A stretch of 7,399 nt of DNA, from assembly GCA_903839715.1 (NCBI GenBank), contig CAIMDH010000023.1, positions 1 through 7,399 of the forward strand. The letters run 5' to 3'. Below, piece after piece: positions 1-5,728 of the stretch. The notes below the pieces were generated by a model that saw nothing but the letters and a program-made list of their open reading frames with translations, had not been told where the DNA came from and searched no databases. The translations under genes and the position numbers were made by a program. The first letter of the stretch is position 1. Each line of letters begins with the position of its first letter. Source of the DNA: an uncultured bacterium. GTDB lineage: Bacteria > Patescibacteriota > Minisyncoccia > Phycocordibacterales > UBA918.

Positions 1-16
1 GCAGCTCGCTGGCTTT

Positions 17-25
17 TGTTATACT
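17..25 (+). promoter_or_regulatory. Extended -10 promoter of the DUF2177 gene
   Basis: The sequence TGTTATACT has a TG dinucleotide, one spacer base and the -10 hexamer TATACT (20-25, 5 of 6 matches to TATAAT). A -35 box at normal spacing would lie at or before the left edge of the window, so it cannot be judged. Transcription would begin about 7 bases after the hexamer, near 31-33, directly before the ATG at 34, which predicts a leaderless or nearly leaderless mRNA. The same TG-N-TATAnT pattern recurs before rnpB and before the gene at 1484, which supports it. Confidence 0.6.
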
Positions 26-33
26 AAATAAGT

Positions 34-438
34 ATGAATTTACAATTATTTTTTACGTTGTACGCCATTAGTGTGCCGGTATTTTTTGTTATCGACATGG
101 TGTGGTTGGGCTTTATTGCTAAGGGGTTTTATCAGGACAAGATAGGGCATTTACTCGGTGATGTAAACTGGGTGGCGGCTATTGTATTTTATCTAGTCTT
201 TTTGTTGGGCCTGACATTTTTTGCTACCTATCCAGCCGCGGTCGAAGGGAAAGTACTTACTGCACTTATGCTTGGTGCTCTTTTTGGATTTTTTACCTAC
301 GCTACGTACGACCTTACTAACCTAGCAACTTTACGAGATTGGCCACTTGCGATTACTATTGTTGATATCCTCTGGGGGACGGTACTTGGAGCAAGTGTAG
401 CAGCAGGAGCGGTATTACTTAAACAAACTATTTTTTAG
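34..438 (+). CDS. DUF2177 family four-helix membrane protein
   Basis: This encodes a 134-residue integral membrane protein of the DUF2177 family, whose biochemical role is unknown. Four hydrophobic segments are visible, at about residues 5-25, 45-65, 73-92 and 105-128. The family pattern is clear: D21, WLGFIAKGFY (24-33) followed by IG at 37-38 in the first part, then TYATYDLTNLATL (88-100) and WP (103-104) between helices 3 and 4. The length matches the family (about 130-140). There is no Shine-Dalgarno sequence; the start is chosen because it opens the family's N-terminal helix and lies just after a promoter, so the message is probably leaderless. The next gene starts 2 bases after the stop, so the two are co-transcribed. 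Family assignment is by recognition of motifs; function is not inferred. Confidence 0.88.
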   Translation: MNLQLFFTLYAISVPVFFVIDMVWLGFIAKGFYQDKIGHLLGDVNWVAAIVFYLVFLLGLTFFATYPAAVEGKVLTALMLGALFGFFTYATYDLTNLATLRDWPLAITIVDILWGTVLGASVAAGAVLLKQTIF

Positions 439-440
439 GT

Positions 441-1028
441 ATGACAAAACGTACGGTATTCTCGGTACAGTATTGGCCAACGTACTCACTACTTGGAGTG
501 TTGTGTATTATGCTTGCAGCTTCTGGTATTTTTGTGTATCAAAATCAGCAAAAATCACAGGTAGCTGAGTCTGTTTCTACAGTCACAAGTACCACTATAC
601 AAATTGCTGCAGTAGCAAAAGAAGTGCCGCTAACAGTTGAAGATCCTTGGCAATCAATTTTTCCGGTAGTGATACCGATGACTATCGGTGATGTTGAGGT
701 GTTGGCATCTGTGGCAAAAAGTTGGCCAGATCGTATTAAGGGTCTCTCAGACACTCCGTACTTACCGGAACAGGTTGTAAAATTGTTTGTATTTGATTCG
801 GCTGGGTATCATTCGATTTGGATGAAGGATATGAAGTATGCAATTGACATCATTTGGGTGGATGAAGCAGGGAAGGTGGTGCATCTAGAAAAAGAAGCAG
901 CCCCCGAAAGTTATCCTGCAATGTTTGTACCGGATGTACCAGCTACGTATGTTATTGAAGCAGTTACTGGTTTTGCTAACAAGAATAACGTGATAGTTGG
1001 TTCGGTGGTTGTATTACCAAAACTGTAA
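441..1028 (+). CDS. DUF192 family protein, membrane-anchored and extracytoplasmic
   Basis: This is a 195-residue protein with a single N-terminal hydrophobic helix (about residues 15-34) that acts as a signal anchor, then a Ser/Thr/Val-rich linker (about 35-80), then a DUF192 domain (about 84-192). Family hallmarks are RIKGLS (98-103), FVFD (117-120), HSIWMKDMKYAIDIIWVDE (124-142), KVVHLE (145-150) and the YP...FVPDVPATYVIEA segment (158-174). DUF192 is a small beta-rich domain of unknown function, usually exported; orientation here should place it outside the membrane. Start: the ATG follows the upstream TAG by 2 bases with no Shine-Dalgarno sequence, so translation probably depends on coupling or re-initiation. 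Its last codons contain the -35 and approach to the rnpB promoter. The pairing with DUF2177 gives no functional clue. Confidence 0.9.
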   Translation: MTKRTVFSVQYWPTYSLLGVLCIMLAASGIFVYQNQQKSQVAESVSTVTSTTIQIAAVAKEVPLTVEDPWQSIFPVVIPMTIGDVEVLASVAKSWPDRIKGLSDTPYLPEQVVKLFVFDSAGYHSIWMKDMKYAIDIIWVDEAGKVVHLEKEAAPESYPAMFVPDVPATYVIEAVTGFANKNNVIVGSVVVLPKL

Positions 1029-1042
1029 TTATGTGTTATAAT
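1014..1042 (+). promoter_or_regulatory. rnpB promoter (-35 and extended -10)
   Basis: A perfect -10 hexamer TATAAT lies at 1037-1042, preceded by TG and one base (1034-1036), giving an extended -10. Seventeen bases upstream is TTACCA (1014-1019), a 4 of 6 match to TTGACA. The predicted start is 7-9 bases after the hexamer, at 1049-1051, which coincides with the 5' end expected for the RNase P RNA from its helix P1. The -35 box is inside the end of the DUF192 gene, so rnpB has its own promoter although it follows that gene immediately. Confidence 0.8.
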
Positions 1043-1048
1043 TAAAAA

Positions 1049-1405
1049 GCATGATGATCGCCTTACTGCGTAAGTGGTGAGGAGGAAAGTCCGAACACGC
1101 CCAGGGTAACCTGGAGCAGGGTAGCGGGTAACGCCCGTCGTATCAGTGATGGTATAGAGGTGCGAGCAGAGACGCCGCGAGCGAAAGTAAACGGATTCCT
1201 TTGGGAATAATCACTTGGGAAACCAAGTGGGTGAAACGGCAAAATCCTTACTTGCGTGCAAGGCCGTGCCATCCCGGGCTTTGAGTAGTAAAGCAACTAT
1301 TTATGCTTAAAGCCCGGGATGGAGAGCCGCATGAGGTGAGTGGTAACACTCATCCTAGGTATATGATCATCCAGGAGAAATCCTGACAGAATTCGGCTTA
1401 TATGT
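1049..1405 (+). ncRNA. rnpB: RNase P RNA, bacterial type A-like
   Basis: This is the catalytic RNA of RNase P, which removes the 5' leader of precursor tRNAs. Hallmarks are GAGGAAAGTCCGAAC (1082-1096) and ACAGAATTCGGCTTA (1386-1400). They form P4 through CCGAA (1091-1095) and TTCGG (1392-1396), where E. coli has CCGGG/CCCGG, so the pairing is kept by compensatory change. P2 is GATGATC (1053-1059) with GATCATC (1365-1371). P1 is only GCAT/ATGT (1049-1052/1402-1405) and P3 only CTTAC/GTAAG (1062-1066/1070-1074). Further hairpins are CCAGG-GTAA-CCTGG (1101-1114), CGGGTAACGCCCG near 1124-1138, CACTTGG-GAAA-CCAAGTG (1212-1229), a 17-bp P16-type arm (1269-1285/1306-1322) and P18 with a GTAA loop (1337-1352). 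The conserved TGCAAGGCC is at 1257-1265. The L15 position reads GGA (1321-1323) where GGU is usual. The ends are set by P1 and the promoter and may be off by a few bases. Confidence 0.97.
1269..1322 (+). other. 17-bp P16-type arm within RNase P RNA
   Basis: CCATCCCGGGCTTTGAG (1269-1285) pairs with CTTAAAGCCCGGGATGG (1306-1322), seventeen pairs with one G-U wobble. The apical part adds TAGT (1286-1289) pairing with ACTA (1296-1299). By position, between the conserved TGCAAGGCC segment and the AGCCGC segment, this is the P16/P17 arm of a type A RNase P RNA. It is unusually long and regular and explains the strongest inverted repeat in the window. Confidence 0.85.
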
Positions 1406-1409
1406 ACAC

Positions 1410-1435
1410 AAAGGCACCTAGAAATAGGTGCCTTT
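1410..1435 (+). terminator. Hairpin terminator or 3' stabiliser after rnpB
   Basis: AAAGGCACCTA (1410-1420) and TAGGTGCCTTT (1425-1435) form a perfect 11-bp stem closed by a GAAA loop (1421-1424), starting 4 bases after the 3' strand of rnpB helix P1. Position and strength fit an intrinsic terminator. The U-tract is poor: only the three T bases belonging to the stem, followed by ATGTATGG. Termination may therefore be incomplete, or the hairpin may mainly protect the RNA 3' end or stop the processing exonuclease. Confidence 0.7.
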
Positions 1436-1440
1436 ATGTA

Positions 1441-1471
1441 TGGTATACTTTTCTGATACTAGTGTTATAAG
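1441..1471 (+). promoter_or_regulatory. Candidate promoter(s) of the ligase-TPR/murJ/lepA unit
   Basis: Two extended -10 candidates lie between the rnpB hairpin and the ATG at 1484. TGGTATACT (1441-1449) carries the same TATACT hexamer as the promoter at 17-25 and would give a leader of about 28 bases. TGTTATAAG (1463-1471) would start transcription near 1478 and give a leader of only about 6 bases. Neither has a recognisable -35 box at 16-18 bases. The first matches the local pattern better; I cannot decide between them. Confidence 0.5.
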
Positions 1472-1483
1472 TCAGAAGTTTTT

Positions 1484-4012
1484 ATGGAACAAAATATTTT
1501 TTCACCTCGTCTTAATCAAGGCACTAAAGATATACTTAGTGGTCAATTGCAATCACTCGCGCAGTGGATATTGACTTTGGTATTTGGCTTGCTTCCAATC
1601 TTCTTTGTTCCTGGAGTATATACTGCCCTCGGATTTACCAAAAGTTACTTTGTCGCTATCGGTCTCTTGGCCGCTCTAGTGCTACTTAGTCTGTCTATAT
1701 TACGTAGTGGTAGTATACGAATTGTAGTACCCCCGGCATTAGCCTTCTTCTGGGTGTTTGCAATAATCGCCTTGGCAAGCGGGTTGTTGTCTGGTGACGT
1801 GCAAGACGCACTCTACGGCAACGTGCTCGAAGTTCATACTGCTGGCTTTATGATTTTGATGGCACTTGTGATGACTATTTCGCTAGCGTTTACTGGCGCA
1901 AAAGTGGCTGTGGCGCGAATGTTTGTAGTCCTTGGCGTTAGTGCGCTTATTCTTCAGTTGTATCATATAGTGCGCTTATTTGGAGATGTAGAGCTGCTTT
2001 CTTTTGGACTTTTTAACTCGTCAACAGCTTCACCTCTCGGGAGTTTTAATGATCTCGCCATTTTCTCCGGGCTAGTTATGTTGATTGTATTAGTGTTGTG
2101 GCAGCAAATCGCTACCACTCTCTATGGACGAATAGTTTCAACAACATTAATTTTGACATCACTAGTGATTTTGGCGGTGATTAACTTCTATACTGTCTGG
2201 TTGGTTATAGGCTTCTTTAGTTTGCTGATGGTCCTATATCTCATATCGCGCGATACATGGCTAAAGTCTGCTGCCGAAGAAACGATACCAGTGTCACGAT
2301 TTGCGTTATTGTTGGTTGGTTTTGTGTGTGTTTTTTCAGGAGCTTTTATTATAAGTGGTGATTACTTAGGTGGTGTCACAAGTCGAATTACCCAAATCAA
2401 CTATCTTGAAATTCGTCCGTCTGTAGATTCTACGTTAAGTATCACTCGTTCTGTCTTGTCTGAAAATGCACTCTTTGGGACAGGGCCAAACCGTTTTGAG
2501 GACGCGTGGCGCAAATACAAAAACCCAGCGATCAATCAAACACTTTTCTGGAATACTAATTTCTCGGCTGGCAGTGGCTATATTCCAACCTTGTTTATTA
2601 CGACTGGTCTTGCGGGGGGTGTAGCAATACTCCTTTTCCTTGGTGCCTTCTTATATCTCGGTTACCGTACTTTGTTTACAACGGTAATTAAAGATACCGG
2701 TTGGTATTTGGTAGGTATAGTTTCATTTATCTCGGCACTTTATCTCTGGCTTATGGCTATAGTGTATGTGCCGGGCGTCAGTATTCTTTTGTTGGCGGCG
2801 CTGATGACTGGATTGACGTTTGCTGCCTATGTAACGATACGTCAAGACAACGGCATTGCGGTTGATGTGACAGAAAGTAAACAGTATGGGCTCCTGTTGA
2901 TTGCTTCAGTTTTACTCCTAATTATTTCTTCTGTCTTGTCAGTGATTGGTGTCAGTAAGCAATTTATTGCTAACGTGATCTACGCTGATACAGTACGTGC
3001 TTTCCAGGTCGGTGCAAATTTTGTCGATACTGACTCAGGTCTCAAGCAAGCTCAAGATCTCAATATCCAAGATATTTTTTCTGCTGAACGAGCCCAACTA
3101 CGCCTAGCTGAACTACGATTCCTTGGTACACAAGAATCTACAGCATTAACCCAGCAACGTTACTCTACTCTATTAACGGAGGGTATTGAGCTTGCAAAAC
3201 AGGCTGTATTACTAGATTCATCCAATCCATCTAATTACATCGTGTTGAGTAATTTTTATGGATTACTTGACCCGGCACAATTTACCGAGGCAAAAGCCCA
3301 AAACGAACTTCTCTTTGCAAAAGCACGTGAATTTGACCCTACTAATCCAGGGTACTTAGTATTGCTTGCACGGTACAAGGCACAAGTCGGTGACTTAGCG
3401 GCAGCGAGAGAACATCTTATGGAGGCTGTTCGTATAAAAGGTAATTATACCGATGCATTATTTTTACTCTCGCAACTTGATATACAGGAAGGTAAAGTAG
3501 AGGATGCAATTGCGGTCACTAGTGCCATAGTTTCACTTGAACCATCAAATCCAACTCGGTATTTCCAACTCGGTATTTTGCTTGCCACCACCAAAAACCT
3601 CATAGCAGCTACAGAAGCTTTTGAGAAGGCGGTAAGTCTTGATACATATTATGCTAACGCTCGGTATTTCTTGGCTCTTACCTACCTTGATCAAGATCGT
3701 AAAGATGACGCCTTGATCCAGCTCAAGCTCGTAGAGCAAACCAATCCAGAAAATGTTGAGATTAAAAAATTGATAAGTCAGGTAGAGTCAGGATCTTACC
3801 AAAAACCACAATCATCATTTGATGTACCGGTCGAAAATGATGACGTAGTTTCACAGGACGGAGATGTAACAACAGCAACAACTGTGCCCGATACTAGTTT
3901 AGTGACACCACTTAATAAGACTGGACTAAATGAACAAGAGGAAAATATCTCAGCTGCAAACACCGCACAGCCAGAAGAGTCGGTAATAGAAGCTCCTAGT
4001 ACAGAAATCTAG
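1484..4012 (+). CDS. Wzy/O-antigen-ligase-like membrane protein with C-terminal TPR repeats
   Basis: This 842-residue protein has a polytopic N-terminal half of about 12 hydrophobic segments (roughly 25-490) and a large soluble C-terminal half. The Wzy_C/O-antigen ligase region is about 225-395; its extramembrane loop includes TRSVLSENALFGTGPNRFED (321-340), the typical ENALFGTGPNRF element, and the family-style SPLGSFNDLA (183-192). Members polymerise or transfer lipid-linked glycans to lipid or protein acceptors outside the membrane. TPR-like helical repeats run from about 560 to 765, for example GDLAAAREHLMEAVRIKG (636-653) and NLIAATEAFEKAVSLD (705-720), and would bind a partner or acceptor. 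Residues 770-842 form an acidic Ser/Thr/Gln-rich tail that is probably disordered. The usual His-Asn pair of WaaL-type ligases is not seen after the loop (residues 357-379). The start has only a weak AGAAG at 1474-1478. murJ follows after 3 bases. Substrate and polymerase-versus-ligase role are not resolvable. Confidence 0.82.
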   Translation: MEQNIFSPRLNQGTKDILSGQLQSLAQWILTLVFGLLPIFFVPGVYTALGFTKSYFVAIGLLAALVLLSLSILRSGSIRIVVPPALAFFWVFAIIALASGLLSGDVQDALYGNVLEVHTAGFMILMALVMTISLAFTGAKVAVARMFVVLGVSALILQLYHIVRLFGDVELLSFGLFNSSTASPLGSFNDLAIFSGLVMLIVLVLWQQIATTLYGRIVSTTLILTSLVILAVINFYTVWLVIGFFSLLMVLYLISRDTWLKSAAEETIPVSRFALLLVGFVCVFSGAFIISGDYLGGVTSRITQINYLEIRPSVDSTLSITRSVLSENALFGTGPNRFEDAWRKYKNPAINQTLFWNTNFSAGSGYIPTLFITTGLAGGVAILLFLGAFLYLGYRTLFTTVIKDTGWYLVGIVSFISALYLWLMAIVYVPGVSILLLAALMTGLTFAAYVTIRQDNGIAVDVTESKQYGLLLIASVLLLIISSVLSVIGVSKQFIANVIYADTVRAFQVGANFVDTDSGLKQAQDLNIQDIFSAERAQLRLAELRFLGTQESTALTQQRYSTLLTEGIELAKQAVLLDSSNPSNYIVLSNFYGLLDPAQFTEAKAQNELLFAKAREFDPTNPGYLVLLARYKAQVGDLAAAREHLMEAVRIKGNYTDALFLLSQLDIQEGKVEDAIAVTSAIVSLEPSNPTRYFQLGILLATTKNLIAATEAFEKAVSLDTYYANARYFLALTYLDQDRKDDALIQLKLVEQTNPENVEIKKLISQVESGSYQKPQSSFDVPVENDDVVSQDGDVTTATTVPDTSLVTPLNKTGLNEQEENISAANTAQPEESVIEAPSTEI

Positions 4013-4015
4013 GAC

Positions 4016-5692
4016 ATGGTACGCAGAGTCATACAGTTAATGTATAGCGAAATTCGTGGTCTGCATCAGGCTGCATATATTCTAGCGCTGTTTACCTTTG
4101 GTTCGCAGATGTTGGCGTTAATCCGTGATCGGTTGTTGGCACACACTTTTGGTGCAGGGACCGAACTTGATTTGTATTACGCAGCCTTTCGCATTCCCGA
4201 CTTACTCTATGTACTATTTGTGTCGGTATTGTCTGTGTATGTACTGTTGCCGTTTGTCACCAAGGCCCGGTCCGATAAAGATGCTGCTGCCGGGAGTGCT
4301 GTCTTAGGACAGATGTTTACGGTATTTTTGCTTTGTTATAGCATATTTGCAGTGTTGCTTTTTATCGCCACACCTTTTTTGGTGACTGTCTTCTTCCCGG
4401 GATTAAGTGCTGACGCAGAAACACTTACGACACTGATTCGAATTCTTTTATTGCAACCACTACTGCTTGGCGTGTCTAGTCTGTTTGGGGTTGTGACACA
4501 ACTTTCTCATCGTTTTATCCTGTACGCTATCAGTCCTCTGATTTACAACCTGGGTATCATTTTTGGCATAACTATACTCTATCCATATTTTGGAATGCAG
4601 GGCTTGGCAATTGGAGTTGTCGTTGGGGCACTAGGGCATATGTTGGTGCAGTTGCCGCTAGTGGCTACTAGTGAATTGACATTTGGTCTGGTGCAAAAGA
4701 TAAATTGGCGATTGTTGCAATCAGTATTTGTGGTAGCCGTACCACGCGCATTAACTCTCTCGATTCATCAGTTGGTTTTGTTGGTGTTTGCAGGAGTGGC
4801 TACTATGATGACTGCTGGTTCGGTGTCTGTTTTTCAGTTTGCTTTCAACTTACAATCAGTACCATTGGCTATTATTGGTGCTAGTTATTCAACAGCAGCA
4901 TTTCCAGTTCTGGCAGATCTCTTTGCTAAACAAGATCATAAGACTTTTAGTACACATGTCGTTACGGCACTTCGCCATGTTTTATTTTGGTCGCTGCCTA
5001 TTATCGCACTCGTGATTGTACTTCGAGCACAAATCGTGCGAGTGGTACTTGGAAGTGGCGAGTTTGATTGGAGTGACACACGTCTGACTGCAGCGGTGTT
5101 AGCATTATTTATTATTGCTCTGACAGCGCAGTCTATGCTCTTACTATTAGTTCGTACATTTTACGCTGGTGGTAAAACCAGAACACCACTACTCGTAGCA
5201 CTGGCTGGTGCAGCGGTGTCATTAGGTACTGCGTTTTTAGGGTTGCGACTGGTAGCAGCGTACCCAGAGTGTAAAGTATTTTTTGAGTCATTATTCCGGT
5301 TGGATGGAGTGGTGGGTACTGAAGTATTGGTGTTGGCAATTGCTTTTGTGTTTGGAGTACTGGTGGAAATGGGTGTACTGCTGGCGATGAGTATACGAGA
5401 ATTTAATTTGCAAGTAGGACATTTTTGGGGTCAGTTCGCGGAAGCAATTTTGGCTGCCCTCGTGGCCGCACTCACTGCGTACGCTACCCTTATTTTCTTA
5501 GTAGATGGTATCAATCAAGAGTCTTTCGTGGGTATTATGCTTCAAGGCGTCATTGCTGGCCTTGTAGGTGCTCTTGGTGCCCTCGGGGCGTATTATATTC
5601 TTGGTTCTCGTGAACTAAATGAGATTTATCGTTCATATCACTCAAAAATATTTAAAACCGACGTTATTGCTCCACAACAAGACACCCTCTAG
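4016..5692 (+). CDS. murJ: MurJ/MviN family lipid II flippase, divergent
   Basis: This 558-residue polytopic protein belongs to the MurJ branch of the MOP superfamily, which flips the peptidoglycan precursor lipid II across the membrane. Family signatures are ALIRDRLLAHTFGAGTELD (34-52), YYAAFRIPDLL (54-64), MQGLAIGVVVGALGHMLVQL (194-213), NLQSVPLAIIGASYSTAAFP (278-297) and RTFYAGGKTRTPLL (380-393). Hydrophobic segments across the whole length fit the expected 14 helices. By eye alignment to E. coli MurJ, R24 and D39 are kept (R37, D52) while R18, R52 and R270 correspond to Q31, Y65 and N278. It is somewhat longer than E. coli MurJ (511), partly from a loop at about 413-436. The ATG is 3 bases after the preceding stop without a properly spaced Shine-Dalgarno sequence; an alternative ATG is at 4040 (residue 9). 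It probably shares the transcript of the upstream ligase-TPR gene. Confidence 0.92.
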   Translation: MVRRVIQLMYSEIRGLHQAAYILALFTFGSQMLALIRDRLLAHTFGAGTELDLYYAAFRIPDLLYVLFVSVLSVYVLLPFVTKARSDKDAAAGSAVLGQMFTVFLLCYSIFAVLLFIATPFLVTVFFPGLSADAETLTTLIRILLLQPLLLGVSSLFGVVTQLSHRFILYAISPLIYNLGIIFGITILYPYFGMQGLAIGVVVGALGHMLVQLPLVATSELTFGLVQKINWRLLQSVFVVAVPRALTLSIHQLVLLVFAGVATMMTAGSVSVFQFAFNLQSVPLAIIGASYSTAAFPVLADLFAKQDHKTFSTHVVTALRHVLFWSLPIIALVIVLRAQIVRVVLGSGEFDWSDTRLTAAVLALFIIALTAQSMLLLLVRTFYAGGKTRTPLLVALAGAAVSLGTAFLGLRLVAAYPECKVFFESLFRLDGVVGTEVLVLAIAFVFGVLVEMGVLLAMSIREFNLQVGHFWGQFAEAILAALVAALTAYATLIFLVDGINQESFVGIMLQGVIAGLVGALGALGAYYILGSRELNEIYRSYHSKIFKTDVIAPQQDTL

Positions 5693-5728
5693 TTTTTGCG
5701 GTTGGAGTAGGGTAGAGTACTGGTACAT

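Noticed and set aside
1063..1296. 77-codon open frame on the minus strand
   Set aside because: It lies wholly antisense to rnpB, whose structure explains the sequence, and its translation resembles no protein family.
1269..1322. Inverted repeat as a possible intrinsic terminator, insertion-sequence end or attachment site
   Set aside because: It falls exactly where the P16/P17 arm of RNase P RNA belongs, with conserved RNA segments on both sides and no U-tract.
4125..4307. Short open frame in another frame of murJ
   Set aside because: It is a frame shadow inside a strongly conserved membrane-protein gene, with no start signal of its own.
34..5692. Recoded stop codons, as in some Patescibacteria such as Gracilibacteria
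   Set aside because: All four complete genes end at family-typical lengths with TAG or TAA, and no in-frame TGA is needed to keep any conserved protein open.
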